In this document: piece by piece, positions 24,307 to 35,482 of the stretch | Numbering within the stretch: the first letter of the stretch is position 1 | How the letters are laid out: every line of letters starts with the position of its first letter | Assembly (NCBI GenBank): GCA_927353735.1 | Contig: CAKMIA010000004.1 | Location: forward strand, 1-64,000 | Direction of reading: 5' to 3' | DNA length: 64,000 bases | Source of the DNA: an uncultured Veillonellaceae bacterium | GTDB lineage: Bacteria > Bacillota > Negativicutes > Veillonellales > Dialisteraceae | Notes under the pieces: generated by a model | The model's input: only the letters and a program-made list of their open reading frames with translations | The model's database searches: none | What the model was told of the DNA's origin: nothing | Made by a program: the position numbers and the translations under genes

Positions 24307-25494
24307 TCATTTTCCCTGCCAGGAAATGCGGCGGAGACGATCCCGTTCCGGCTTCATGAGCACCCAGCACAGGAAGGCGGACAGGGCAAGGAAGCACGCC
24401 CCCGGCACCGGCGTGAGGCCGAGACCGATGGTGTCCGCTGCCAGGCTCCCTGCGGCGGTGCCGATAGCGATGCCGATATTGGCCGAGGTCGGCAGGAGCG
24501 CCCCTGCCATGAGGAGCGTCCCCGGATGAAAGACCGTGGAAATATGGAGGAAATAGATCTGCAGGCTGGAATTGTAGATGTAGATGAGGCAGCCCAGCAG
24601 GAGCATGACTGCAATGCCCGCCCAGAGCAGATGCACCGCTGCGGCGAGGAGCGCCACCAGCACGGTCTCCGCCGCCAGGATCGGCCAGAGGATGTACATT
24701 CCGCCGGCGGCGGCCACACGGCCGCTGCTCAGATTGGATACGATGGTCATGGCGCCGAAGAGGAAGAGCACCGGGCTCACCCAGAGGGCATCCAGTCCCA
24801 TCACCTGTTCCAGCAGGGGCGTCACATAAGCGTACCACGTATAATTGCCGGCAAGCGCGCACATCCCGATGCCCATGCCGAGGAGGATGCGCCGGTCACG
24901 GAAGAGGGACAGCTCCGTCCGCAGATCCGGAATGGCTGCCGGTGCCCCTTCCTTCGGCAGCATCTTCATCATGAGCAGCAGATCCGCCGCGCTCACCACG
25001 GCGATGAAAATGAAGATCCACTGCCACGGCACATAGGCTGCGGCCATCGTCCCCACAGGCACGCCGAGGACCGCTGCCACGGAGAAGCCGGCGAAGATCC
25101 ACGCCATGACCGACGGCAGATATTTCCGGTCCGCGATGTCCGGCGCAAACGTGGTGGACACGGCGAGAACGGTGCCGGACAGGGCGGCCAGAAAGACCCG
25201 GTCCGCCAGCAGCATGGCATAGGTGTCCGTAAAGAAAGCGGCCAGATTGCCGAGAATGAAAAGTCCGGTGAGCACCGCGAGGAACTGATACCGCGGGAAG
25301 CGGCTGCCCCACAGCGACAGCACCGGCGTCCCCGCCGCATAGGCAAGGGCAAACCAGGAAATGAGCATCCCCGCCTGGGTGAGCGATACGTGCAGCGACT
25401 CCGAAATATCGGGGACGATGCCGATCATGATGAACTCACAGGTGCCGAGGACGAAGCTCAGAGTAACGAGCGATATAACAGCGGGATTCCACAT
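24307..25494 (-). CDS. MFS transporter, DHA1 (AraJ-like) family
   Basis: 395 residues from the ATG at 25494 (AGGAGG upstream). Twelve hydrophobic segments; the first is followed by FVLGTCEFIMIGIVPDISES, the DHA1/AraJ start pattern. Motif A is weak (LSLWGSRFPRYQ in the loop after helix 2) and motif C-like glycines lie in GFSVAAVLGVPVGTMAA. Relatives export sugars, drugs or metabolites by proton antiport; the substrate cannot be assigned. Inner membrane. Single gene with its own terminator. Confidence 0.85.
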   Translation of the reverse strand: MWNPAVISLVTLSFVLGTCEFIMIGIVPDISESLHVSLTQAGMLISWFALAYAAGTPVLSLWGSRFPRYQFLAVLTGLFILGNLAAFFTDTYAMLLADRVFLAALSGTVLAVSTTFAPDIADRKYLPSVMAWIFAGFSVAAVLGVPVGTMAAAYVPWQWIFIFIAVVSAADLLLMMKMLPKEGAPAAIPDLRTELSLFRDRRILLGMGIGMCALAGNYTWYAYVTPLLEQVMGLDALWVSPVLFLFGAMTIVSNLSSGRVAAAGGMYILWPILAAETVLVALLAAAVHLLWAGIAVMLLLGCLIYIYNSSLQIYFLHISTVFHPGTLLMAGALLPTSANIGIAIGTAAGSLAADTIGLGLTPVPGACFLALSAFLCWVLMKPERDRLRRISWQGK

Positions 25495-25592
25495 AACAGC
25501 CTCCTGAAAAGAAAGATGTTCCATTATACATCCATCTGTCAACGACGGCAAAACCATGGAGGGCCCCCTGCGTTCCTATTTTTCCCCGGCAC

Positions 25593-25601
25593 TGCTATAA
25601 T
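25593..25601 (+). promoter_or_regulatory. Extended -10 of the cyclodeaminase gene
   Basis: TG-C-TATAAT ending 30 bases before the TTG start at 25632; no clear -35. Confidence 0.45.
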
Positions 25602-25631
25602 AAAAAGAAAAATCAATAATGAGGTGATATT

Positions 25632-26261
25632 TTGGAAACAGCATTTCGTAAAGACACCATCGACGGATTTCTCGACGCGCTGGGCAGCACGTCTCCCGCA
25701 CCGGGCGGCGGCGCCGCAGCGGGACTCCTCGGCGCACAGGCCTGCGCCCTCGCGGAAAAGGTGTGCGCCCTCACGCTGACGAACAGCAAATATGCGGAAA
25801 TCCATGACCAGGTCAAAACCTGGCTGGCCATCTTCCAAGAGGCGCGGTCCATCATGCTCGACCTCATGGACGAGGACGCCGCCAATTTCGATGCACTCAT
25901 GAAAGCCTACCGCCAGCCGAAGCCGGATGACGAAGCCGGAAAGGAAGCGAGGACGGAGGCCATTCAGGAGGCGCTGAAAAAATCCGCACAGGCGCCGAGC
26001 CAGATCGCCCAGACCATGGCGGACATGATGCCCCTCTTCACGAAGGTCCTCCAGCAGGGCAATACCAATCTCATCACGGACAGCATCATCGCTGCCCAGT
26101 GCGCCATGGCGGCCGTCCATGCGGCCGTCCTCAATGTGCGCATCAATCTGAAATCCATCAAAAATGAATTCTATGTCCACGAAATGGAGGACACCATCCG
26201 TTCCTGGGAGGATGCCTGCACGGCGGTGGACGCGGTGCTCACCTATCAGGTCACGCTCTGA
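25632..26261 (+). CDS. fchA: Cyclodeaminase/cyclohydrolase family protein (formimidotetrahydrofolate cyclodeaminase-like)
   Basis: 209 residues from a TTG start; GAGGTG lies five bases upstream and no ATG is available before the conserved domain. The FTCD_C signature SPAPGGGAAAGLLGAQACALAEKV lies near residues 20-44, followed by four long helices (YAEIHDQVKTWLAIFQEA, MDEDAANFDALMKAYR, SIIAAQCAMAAVHAAVLNVRINL). By family it converts 5-formimino-THF to 5,10-methenyl-THF, or methenyl-THF to formyl-THF, in one-carbon metabolism. No other folate gene adjoins it, so the exact reaction is uncertain. Confidence 0.82.
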   Translation: METAFRKDTIDGFLDALGSTSPAPGGGAAAGLLGAQACALAEKVCALTLTNSKYAEIHDQVKTWLAIFQEARSIMLDLMDEDAANFDALMKAYRQPKPDDEAGKEARTEAIQEALKKSAQAPSQIAQTMADMMPLFTKVLQQGNTNLITDSIIAAQCAMAAVHAAVLNVRINLKSIKNEFYVHEMEDTIRSWEDACTAVDAVLTYQVTL

Positions 26262-26316
26262 AATCAGAAATACGGCTTCTGCGGGAGCCGTATTTTTTGC
26301 GGAAAGGAGGCGCTTC

Positions 26317-27897
26317 ATGAAGCGTTCCGATGCGCCCTGGGCCGAAGCGCTCATCCGGCGGCGCTGGTTCCGGCTCCGGCTCTTCGCACTGGGTGCCGCG
26401 GCCGGTGTGGCCGCAGGCCTCACCGTCTCGCTGTACCGCTTCCTCATCGTTCAGGCTGAATCCTGCCGGGCCGTGCTGGCGGCGGTCACCGCAGACGCGG
26501 CGGCAGGCGGTCAGTACTTCCCCGCTCTTGCGTGGGCAGCGGGGCTGCTCATACTGGCCTTCCTGCTGGCGGCGCTCTGCCGGTGGGAGCCCATGGCCTC
26601 GGGAAGCGGCATCCCTCAGGTGAAGGGCGCCCTGCTGGGCCTGTTCCGCCTGCGCTGGCTCCGCATCCTCTGTGTGCAGATCTTCGGCGGCGCGCTCGCC
26701 ATCGGGGCCGGGCTCTCCCTCGGTCATGCCGGTCCGGCGGTGGAGATCGGCGCGGCCTCTGCCCAGGGCGTGAGCCGCGCTGCCGCACGGGACCGCACGG
26801 AGACACAGTATCTTCTCACCGGCGGGGCCGGCGCCGGGCTGGCGGCAGTCTTCAACGCCCCGCTCACGGGGATGCTTTTTGCTCTGGAGGAGCTGCACCA
26901 CCAGTTTTCCGCGGCCGTGATTCTCCCCGCCATGGCGGCGGCGGTGACCGCGGCATGCACCGTGCAGTTCTTCTTCGGCTCCGGCACGGTCTTTCTCTTT
27001 TCCGGCCTTCATCCGCTCCCGCCCTCACAGCTGCTTTGGGCCGTGCCCCTCGCCATGGTCTGCGGCGCGGCGGCGGTGCTGTTCAATCAGGGGCTCCTCT
27101 CGGTGCGCCGGTTCTACGGCCTCCCCTGCTTCCGCCGTCCGGAAGCGCGCATCGCCTTTGCCCTTGTCTGCGCCGCACTGGCCGTCTTTTTCTGTCCGGC
27201 CCTCACCGGCGGCGGAGAGCCCCTCATCAATGCAGTCACCGCCTTGCCGCCGGCCTTTCCCGTCCTGCTGACGCTGCTCCTCGGGAAAGCCCTCTTCACC
27301 TTTCTCAGCTTCGGAAGCGGCGTCCCCGGGGGCTTCTTCTTCCCGTCCCTCACAGTGGGCGCCCTCACCGGCGCCGCCTTCGGCTCCCTGCTCACCGGCG
27401 CCGGCCTGCTCCCGCCGGAAGCGATGCCCGATCTGATCCTCCTCGCCATGGCCGCCTTTTTTGCAGGCTCCGTACGCGCCCCCATTACCGGGGCGGTGCT
27501 CCTGCTGGAAATGACGGGACGCTTCGATCATCTCCTGCCGCTGGCCCTGGTCACCGCCATTTCCTACGTCACCAGCGGCCTGCTGGGAGGCGTCCCCATC
27601 TATGAGGCGCTCCTCCGCCGTCAGACCGCAGAGCGGCAGACCTCCAATGAAGAAGGGCATCTCACCACGCTCCTTGTGGAAAGCGGTTCCCCGCTGGCCG
27701 GCTGTTCCGCTGCCTCTCTCCCGCTGCCGCCCCATACGGTGCTCGTATCGATCCGGCGGAATGAAATGTCCATCGTGCCGAACCCGTCATGCCTCATCCG
27801 GGAGGGCGACCAGCTCCTCTTCCTCACCCAGCAGCCCGAGGCCGAATTCCTCCACCGTCTGAAGGACACACCGCCGGTGCCTGACCCGAAAAAATAA
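26317..27897 (+). CDS. ClC family chloride channel/antiporter with C-terminal TrkA_C domain
   Basis: 526 residues from the ATG at 26317 (AAAGGAGG). ClC core of about 18 helices: GSGIPQ (96-101), the GHAGPAVEIGA filter loop (136-146), FALEELHH with Glu191/Glu192 in place of the ClC-ec1 E202/E203 pair, GSGVPGGFFFPSL, and the central Tyr in GVPIYEALL. The loop that normally reads GREGP has Ala138 where the gating glutamate belongs. A TrkA_C/RCK-C regulatory domain fills the last 80 residues (TVLVSIRRNEMSIVPN, GDQLLFLTQ). It moves chloride or another anion across the inner membrane; proton coupling may be lost. Confidence 0.88.
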   Translation: MKRSDAPWAEALIRRRWFRLRLFALGAAAGVAAGLTVSLYRFLIVQAESCRAVLAAVTADAAAGGQYFPALAWAAGLLILAFLLAALCRWEPMASGSGIPQVKGALLGLFRLRWLRILCVQIFGGALAIGAGLSLGHAGPAVEIGAASAQGVSRAAARDRTETQYLLTGGAGAGLAAVFNAPLTGMLFALEELHHQFSAAVILPAMAAAVTAACTVQFFFGSGTVFLFSGLHPLPPSQLLWAVPLAMVCGAAAVLFNQGLLSVRRFYGLPCFRRPEARIAFALVCAALAVFFCPALTGGGEPLINAVTALPPAFPVLLTLLLGKALFTFLSFGSGVPGGFFFPSLTVGALTGAAFGSLLTGAGLLPPEAMPDLILLAMAAFFAGSVRAPITGAVLLLEMTGRFDHLLPLALVTAISYVTSGLLGGVPIYEALLRRQTAERQTSNEEGHLTTLLVESGSPLAGCSAASLPLPPHTVLVSIRRNEMSIVPNPSCLIREGDQLLFLTQQPEAEFLHRLKDTPPVPDPKK

Positions 27898-27927
27898 AGC
27901 CTCTTCCCCAAAAGGGAAAAGGCTTTT
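27896..27927. terminator. Bidirectional terminator between ClC and ECF genes
   Basis: Stem AAGCC..TTCCC/GGGAA..GGCTT with T4 on the right and an A-rich left flank, between convergent genes. Confidence 0.7.
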
Positions 27928-27939
27928 CTTTTGCAAATT

Positions 27940-28446
27940 TCACAGCAGGCGCCCCCGCAGGAGCAGGGCGGCCGCCCATGCGGCGGCCACATTGACGACG
28001 CCCTCCAGAAGCAGTCCCGGAAGAGAGGAGAGGCCGGCGGCCACACTGTCGTAGATCAGTGCGCCGAACAGGGTGTAGCCTGCGGCCATCCACAGGGAGG
28101 ACAGCGCCCAGCCGGCGGCGGCGCGGGGCAGGCAGACCGGGCGGCGGTCTCCCGATACGGCAGATGCGATGAGCACCATCCCCCATTTGATGAGCACCGT
28201 AGGCCCTGCCCACAGGGCAAATCCGGCGAAGAAATCCGCCATGGCAGAGCCGACAGCGGCGGCCAGTGCCGCCTCCCTCCTCGGAAGCAGGAGCACAGCC
28301 ATAAAGATCACCGCATCCCCCAGATGAGCATAGCCCAGCGGGATCGGCACCTGAAAAAATGCAGTGGCTGTAAAGACCAGCGCTGCGGACACCGCCGCGG
28401 CGCAGAGTCTGGCAGCAGGATGATGGATGGACAGAAAGGGCATCAT
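27940..28446 (-). CDS. ECF transporter S component
   Basis: 168 residues, ribosome site AAAGGAGG before ATGATG. Five or six hydrophobic helices with the ECF S-component pattern: AAAVSAALVFTATAFFQVPI, then GYAHLGDAVIFMAVLLLPRR, then SAMADFFAGFALWAGPTVLIKWGM. The LGDA and PTVLIK blocks are those of the PF07155-type family. It binds a vitamin-like substrate in the membrane and needs a separately encoded energising module (EcfA/EcfT), which is absent here. The substrate cannot be read, and no known vitamin riboswitch was recognised upstream. Confidence 0.78.
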   Translation of the reverse strand: MMPFLSIHHPAARLCAAAVSAALVFTATAFFQVPIPLGYAHLGDAVIFMAVLLLPRREAALAAAVGSAMADFFAGFALWAGPTVLIKWGMVLIASAVSGDRRPVCLPRAAAGWALSSLWMAAGYTLFGALIYDSVAAGLSSLPGLLLEGVVNVAAAWAAALLLRGRLL

Positions 28447-28590
28447 AAGCGGCCTCCTTTGCAGGACATTTGACGAAACGGCCCCGTTTCTCTGAAAATT
28501 GCTCTTATCCTACCATGGCCGCGCCGGTCTGTCCAATAGAAAAAGCTCAGCCGCCCGCCGTTTCTCCTGAAACAGGCTATAACGGGCAAC

Positions 28591-28621
28591 AAAAAAGGCT
28601 CCGGAAATTCCGGAGCCTTTT
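28591..28621 (-). terminator. Terminator of the ATP synthase operon
   Basis: 10-bp stem AAGGCTCCGG/CCGGAGCCTT with a 5-base AT loop and T6 on the minus strand, nine bases after the atpC stop. Confidence 0.85.
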
Positions 28622-28629
28622 GAGCTGTA

Positions 28630-29049
28630 TCAGAGTTTGCCTGCCACATGCAGACGGGTGAGTGCACGCTGGAGAGCCAGCTTCGCCCGTTCTACATCGA
28701 TATCCGCATTTTTGCTGGCCAGACGGTCTTCTGCACGTTTCCGGGCAGCTTCCGCACGGGCCACATCAATGGTGGACGCAAGTTCTGCAAGAGGAGCGAT
28801 GATATTGACGCAGTTGTCCTTCATTTCGAGGAAGCCGCCGAATACGGCGATTTCTTCTTCACCGCCTGCGCTCTTGATGCGGACGGGATTGATCGTCAGC
28901 GCTGCTGCGAGCGGGAGGTGATTTTTCATCACTGCGAATTCACCGTCAACTGCACGGGCAACGACCATCATGGCGCCGTCTTTCGTATAGATCGGGCCGT
29001 CCGGCGTAATGATTTCCACATGCAGCGGAGAGACAAGGGTATCAGCCAT
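28630..29049 (-). CDS. atpC: ATP synthase F1 subunit epsilon
   Basis: 139 residues, normal length. The beta-sandwich domain (LHVEIITPDGPIYTKDGAMM, GEFAVMKNHLPLAAALTINP, EEIAVFGGFLEMKDNCVNII) is followed by the two-helix C-terminal hairpin (DVARAEAARKRAEDRLAS, ERAKLALQRALTRLHVAGKL). It couples the central stalk to the c ring and can inhibit ATP hydrolysis. Last gene of the operon, three bases after atpD. Confidence 0.95.
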   Translation of the reverse strand: MADTLVSPLHVEIITPDGPIYTKDGAMMVVARAVDGEFAVMKNHLPLAAALTINPVRIKSAGGEEEIAVFGGFLEMKDNCVNIIAPLAELASTIDVARAEAARKRAEDRLASKNADIDVERAKLALQRALTRLHVAGKL

Positions 29050-29052
29050 GGC

Positions 29053-31406
<2,354 letters not shown>

Positions 31407-31411
31407 TCAGA

Positions 31412-32947
31412 TCACCCCGCTGCCGTTTCAGTATTCTTTGCCGCCTTATAACGAGTCTTGAATTCATCAATGGCTGCACGCAGCGCTGCTTCGTTTTCAT
31501 CGGTGAGCTTCTTCGTTTCACGGATGGAAGCGCCGATTTCCGGATGGCTGCTGTGGAGGAATGCGATCAGCTGATGTTCGAAGGGAACGACTTCATCCAC
31601 TTCGAGGTCATCAAGGAAGCCCTGTACGGCCGTGAAGATAGCCATGACCTGGTCTTCGACCGGGTACGGGCTGTACTGCGGCTGCTTCAGGATTTCGGTC
31701 GTTCTCTGGCCGCGGTCGATCTGTGCCTTGGTGGCCGGATCGAGGTCGGAGCCGAACTGTGCGAAGGCTGCGAGTTCACGGTACTGAGCCAGATCCAGAC
31801 GCAGGGTACCTGCGACCTGTTTCATGGCCTTGATCTGCGCGGAACCGCCTACGCGGGATACGGACAGGCCGACGTTGATAGCCGGACGGATGCCTGCGTA
31901 GAAGAGGTTCGTTTCCAGATAGATCTGGCCGTCGGTGATGGAAATGACGTTCGTCGGGATGTATGCGCCGACGTCGCCTGCGAGGGTCTCGATGATCGGC
32001 AGTGCGGTGATGGAGCCGCCGCCCAGTTCATCGGAGAGACGAGCCGCACGTTCCAGCAGACGGGAGTGCAGATAGAATACGTCGCCCGGGTAAGCTTCAC
32101 GTCCCGGCGGACGGCGGAGCAGCAGGGACATGGCACGGTATGCCACAGCCTGTTTGGAGAGATCATCATAAATGATGAGGACATCCTTGCCCTTGTGCAT
32201 GAAGTATTCCGCGATGGATACACCGGAGTACGGTGCGAGGTACTGCATCGGGGAGCCTTCGGATGCGCCCGCATGGACGATGATGGAATAATCCATGGCG
32301 CCTTCCTGCTTCAGCTTTTCGTATACGCGAACGGCGTTTGCATTCTTCTGGCCGATGGATACATAGATACAAATGACGTCCTGGCCCTTCTGGTTCAGGA
32401 TGGTGTCGATGGCCACTGCCGTCTTGCCGGTGCCGCGGTCGCCGATGATCAGTTCACGCTGACCACGTCCGATCGGTACCATGGAGTCGATGGCTTTCAG
32501 ACCAGTCTGCATCGGCACATTAACCGGCTGTCTGTCGGCAATGCCCGGTGCCTTGATTTCAATGTCGCGATATTCGTCAGTCTTGATTTCGCCCTTGCCG
32601 TCGATCGGCTGGCCGAGGGAGTTGACAACGCGGCCGATGACTGCGTCGCCTACCGGTACCTGCATCAGGCGGCCCGTACGTTTTACGATGTCGCCTTCCT
32701 TGATGGTCTCGTACTTGCCGAGCAGTACGACGCCGACGTTGCTTTCTTCCAGGTTCAGCGCCATGCCGTATACGCCGTTGGGCAGTTCGAGCAGTTCGCC
32801 GGACATGCAGTTTTCCAGGCCGTATACGTGAGCGATGCCGTCGCCGACTTCAAGGACCCTGCCTACTTCATCGACATTGAGGTCTACTTTGTAGTTTTCG
32901 ATCTGTTTTTTGATGACAGATGTAATTTCATCTGAACTGATTTTCAT
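31412..32947 (-). CDS. atpA: ATP synthase F1 subunit alpha
   Basis: 511 residues. [20 protein letters not shown] at the N-terminus, [14 protein letters not shown], Walker [69 protein letters not shown] and [19 protein letters not shown] are all in place. Non-catalytic nucleotide-binding subunit of F1. Gene order H-A-G-D is canonical. Confidence 0.98.
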   Translation of the reverse strand: MKISSDEITSVIKKQIENYKVDLNVDEVGRVLEVGDGIAHVYGLENCMSGELLELPNGVYGMALNLEESNVGVVLLGKYETIKEGDIVKRTGRLMQVPVGDAVIGRVVNSLGQPIDGKGEIKTDEYRDIEIKAPGIADRQPVNVPMQTGLKAIDSMVPIGRGQRELIIGDRGTGKTAVAIDTILNQKGQDVICIYVSIGQKNANAVRVYEKLKQEGAMDYSIIVHAGASEGSPMQYLAPYSGVSIAEYFMHKGKDVLIIYDDLSKQAVAYRAMSLLLRRPPGREAYPGDVFYLHSRLLERAARLSDELGGGSITALPIIETLAGDVGAYIPTNVISITDGQIYLETNLFYAGIRPAINVGLSVSRVGGSAQIKAMKQVAGTLRLDLAQYRELAAFAQFGSDLDPATKAQIDRGQRTTEILKQPQYSPYPVEDQVMAIFTAVQGFLDDLEVDEVVPFEHQLIAFLHSSHPEIGASIRETKKLTDENEAALRAAIDEFKTRYKAAKNTETAAG

Positions 32948-32962
32948 TTCCTATAAGTCACC

Positions 32963-33508
32963 TCAATCTTTTTGCATGATTCTTGCTTTCAGGGTTTGCA
33001 GCTGTCTCGCTACGGAACCGTCGATCAACTGGTCGCCGATCTGCACAGTGAAGCCGCCGAGGAGAGCGGCGTCCACCTTCTGCTTCATGATGATCTTCTT
33101 GCCGGTCATTTCTTCCAGCTTGGCTTTCAGTGCGTCCGCCTGGTCCTGCGTGAGCGGGAATGCGGATGTGACAAGCGCTTCGTCGATGCCGAGGCCTTCA
33201 TGAGCCAGTGCGGTGTACACGCTGACCATGTCAGGGAACAGCTCAAAGCGGTCTCTGTCGATCACAACGTAGCAGAACTGCAGCACGACGGGCTGCACCT
33301 TATCTGCAAACAATTTCTGTATGGTATCTTTCTTGGCATCCTTCGTAAGGAAAGGATGATTAAGGAAGGATTTCAGCTCCGAATTTTCAGCGAGGGCATC
33401 GCTGATCAGAGTGAGTTCCTCTTCTGTTTTTTCCAGGCTTTTCTGCTCAAGAGCAATCTCATAGATAGCGCGTCCGTACTTTTTAGCGACGATTACGTTC
33501 TTATCCAT
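32963..33508 (-). CDS. atpH: ATP synthase F1 subunit delta
   Basis: 181 residues. N-terminal helical domain AKKYGRAIYEIALEQKSLEK, NSELKSFLNHPFLTKDAKKD, and the C-terminal part LTQDQADALKAKLEEMTGKK, GFTVQIGDQLIDGSVARQLQ are OSCP/delta signatures. It joins the peripheral stalk (subunit b) to the F1 head. Two bases separate it from atpF. Confidence 0.96.
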   Translation of the reverse strand: MDKNVIVAKKYGRAIYEIALEQKSLEKTEEELTLISDALAENSELKSFLNHPFLTKDAKKDTIQKLFADKVQPVVLQFCYVVIDRDRFELFPDMVSVYTALAHEGLGIDEALVTSAFPLTQDQADALKAKLEEMTGKKIIMKQKVDAALLGGFTVQIGDQLIDGSVARQLQTLKARIMQKD

Positions 33509-33510
33509 GA

Positions 33511-34005
33511 TTATTTACCTGCTTTGCGGGCACCCAGTTTCGCGATGCTTTCAGCGATCAGACGATCGTTGGTGTCCGGAGTCATATTCTTGCTGATGAT
33601 CTTGGAAGCAATGTCGCAGGAAATCGCGGCCACCTGAGATTTCAGATCTTCGAGAGCTTCAACGCGTTCTCTTTCGATCTGCTTGGAAGCAGCTTCCTTT
33701 TCCTTCGCAATCGCTTCGCGCGCTGCATCGATCTGTGCCTGCGCCTGGATCTGAGCTTCCTTCACGGCTTTGCTGACGATGTCCTGTGCTTTGACCTGTG
33801 CGTCGCGGAGCTGAGCTTCATAGCTTTCTTTCAGCTTCTGTGCGTCTGCATTGGCGGAAGCAGCGGAATCGAGATCGTTCTGGATGCGGGCTTTACGTTC
33901 GTCCAGAACTTTCAGCATCGGCTTATAGGCGAAATGGCCCAGAATAGCACAAAGGATGACGAAGTTTACGATCTGCCACAGCAAGGTTCCATTTAATTCT
34001 ACCAA
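33511..34005 (-). CDS. atpF: ATP synthase Fo subunit b
   Basis: 164 residues. One N-terminal membrane helix (LLWQIVNFVILCAILGHF) followed by a long charged coiled-coil stalk with Ala-rich heptads (ARIQNDLDSAASANADAQKL, AREAIAKEKEAASKQIERER). Forms the stator dimer holding F1 still against the rotating c ring. A single b-type gene only; no separate b' gene is present. Confidence 0.95.
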   Translation of the reverse strand: MVELNGTLLWQIVNFVILCAILGHFAYKPMLKVLDERKARIQNDLDSAASANADAQKLKESYEAQLRDAQVKAQDIVSKAVKEAQIQAQAQIDAAREAIAKEKEAASKQIERERVEALEDLKSQVAAISCDIASKIISKNMTPDTNDRLIAESIAKLGARKAGK

Positions 34006-34040
34006 TGAAATCCCCTCCTTAGGCTAATGAATGTGTGAAA

Positions 34041-34292
34041 TTAGCCGAGGAACGGATTCGCGAATACGAGAACGATGGCGATAACGATGGCAATGATCGG
34101 AATAGATTCGATAAGGCCGATGGCAACCAGCATGTTGGTGAAGAGTTTGCCTGCCATTTCAGGCTGACGGGTCATGCCGTCAAGAGCATGAGCTGCTGCA
34201 TTGGAGTCGGAGAATGCCGCTGCGATAGAAGCAAGGCCTGCAATGATAGCTGCTGCGAGAACGGAATACTGTGCAACAATAGTCTGATCCAT
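34041..34292 (-). CDS. atpE: ATP synthase Fo subunit c
   Basis: 83 residues, two membrane helices with the cytoplasmic loop TRQPE (41-45) and a strong ribosome site AGGAGG. The ion-carrying carboxylate is Glu62 in GLIESIPII. In helix 1 the usual Gly-x-Gly-x-Gly run is replaced: residues 24-34 read AAAFSDSNAAA, with Ser28 and Ser30 at glycine positions and Asp29 at the place of Gln32 of Na+-type c subunits. Ser63 follows Glu62 as in Na+-binding rings. The set Asp29/Glu62/Ser63 suggests a two-carboxylate, possibly Na+-binding site. The rotor ring lies in the inner membrane. Confidence 0.95.
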   Translation of the reverse strand: MDQTIVAQYSVLAAAIIAGLASIAAAFSDSNAAAHALDGMTRQPEMAGKLFTNMLVAIGLIESIPIIAIVIAIVLVFANPFLG

Positions 34293-34392
34293 GGTTATAA
34301 TTCCTCCTGAGAATTAAATATTTCCGGGGTCTCCCGGTATACATGCCGTTTGGACGGACGGTGCCGTTTTGGATGATGAGAAATGTCCGTGA

Positions 34393-35058
34393 TCACTCAA
34401 CGCTCTCTTTCAGGTAAATGGACACGAGCGTGGTGAAGATGTAGGCCTGGACTGCGCCCACGAACAGGCTGAAGGCAATCCAGATCATAGGTACGAGCCA
34501 CGGCGCCAGAGCATAGAGAACTTCCAGCAGAATTTCCCCTGCCAGGATGTTGCCGAATAGACGCATGGCCAGCGTAATGGGCCGCGCCACCTCTTCGACA
34601 AGATTCATGACGACGAACAGCGAAAACGGCTTGAAGAAATGCCCGATCCAGTGGCCGAAGCCCTTATTCTTCAGATAGTAGAAGTGGATGGCCAGAGAAG
34701 AGGCAATGGCAAGCCCCAGTGTCGTATTGACGTCATTGGTGGGAGAAGCCGTCAGATGATTCGTCGGCAGAAGCCCGAGCTGGTTCGAAGTGAAGATGAA
34801 AAGGAAGAGGGTCAGGAGCCATGTTGCGACCTGACGGTATTTATGCCCGATATTGTCCTGGAACTGATTGCACAGCGCCTCTACGAGCATTTCCATGGCA
34901 TTCTGTATGCCGCTCGGCACCATCGCGCGTCCGCGGGTCGCCGCGAGCGTCACGAGAATGACGATGATGGCCGCCAGCCATGTGGTGAAGATGGTATCCA
35001 GATTGACCTGCATTCCAAATAACTCTGTCACTACGTGTGTACCTGTATGAAGATGCAT
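34393..35058 (-). CDS. atpB: ATP synthase Fo subunit a
   Basis: 221 residues, about five or six membrane helices. The essential Arg is in ARPITLAMRLFGNILAGEIL; FTSNQLGLLPTNHLTASPTN and the C-terminal FSLFVGAVQAYIFTTLVSIY are the expected half-channel helices. Forms the ion path next to the c ring. The 100-base gap to atpE holds a small CCGGG/CCCGG hairpin (34324-34337), which may favour high atpE translation or stability. Confidence 0.95.
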   Translation of the reverse strand: MHLHTGTHVVTELFGMQVNLDTIFTTWLAAIIVILVTLAATRGRAMVPSGIQNAMEMLVEALCNQFQDNIGHKYRQVATWLLTLFLFIFTSNQLGLLPTNHLTASPTNDVNTTLGLAIASSLAIHFYYLKNKGFGHWIGHFFKPFSLFVVMNLVEEVARPITLAMRLFGNILAGEILLEVLYALAPWLVPMIWIAFSLFVGAVQAYIFTTLVSIYLKESVE

Positions 35059-35097
35059 AGTCTCACCCCCTCTCTCTTACAAGGATGTCAAGAAGAT

Positions 35098-35481
35098 TTA
35101 TTCCTTAATTACACTGACGACTTTGTCAACAATGGTGGCGGCCGTCAGTGAAAGTAAGCCAGCAAGAAAGCCGAATACGGCAAGTCCGGCGGCAAGCGTC
35201 ACAAGAACGCAGGCGCCGATCTCGAAGAAAAGGCGGGCGCCCGTGTAGAACACGAGCCGGTGCCCGATATCCTCGGGCTTTCTCCCCGCTTCAGACCATT
35301 TGATGTACTTGGCGCGGAGGAACGACAGAAATGCGATCTGGAAGAGGGCTCCCAGGACCACGCCTGCGCCGTAGGAGAGGCCGAAGCATACGGCCGCTGC
35401 CGCCGCGGCGATCACCGCGATGCCGGCGGTTATCTTCCGGATATGCGCCGCATAGACGGGGAAGGTCTCATCGTATATCAT
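35098..35481 (-). CDS. atpI: ATP synthase subunit I family protein
   Basis: 127 residues with four hydrophobic segments (about 18-35, 37-54, 80-96, 98-115). Position directly before atpB, size and the IKWSEAGRKPEDIGHRLVFY loop fit the AtpI (PF03899) group, thought to help c-ring assembly or Mg2+ supply. The ribosome site GAGGAA overlaps the end of the upstream gene. Confidence 0.78.
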   Translation of the reverse strand: MIYDETFPVYAAHIRKITAGIAVIAAAAAAVCFGLSYGAGVVLGALFQIAFLSFLRAKYIKWSEAGRKPEDIGHRLVFYTGARLFFEIGACVLVTLAAGLAVFGFLAGLLSLTAATIVDKVVSVIKE

Positions 35482-35482
35482 G

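Noticed and set aside
28447-28590. Possible vitamin riboswitch upstream of the ECF S component
   Set aside because: Only a GAAACGG/CCGTTTC hairpin is visible; none of the conserved cores of TPP, FMN, cobalamin, THF or preQ1 riboswitches could be recognised.
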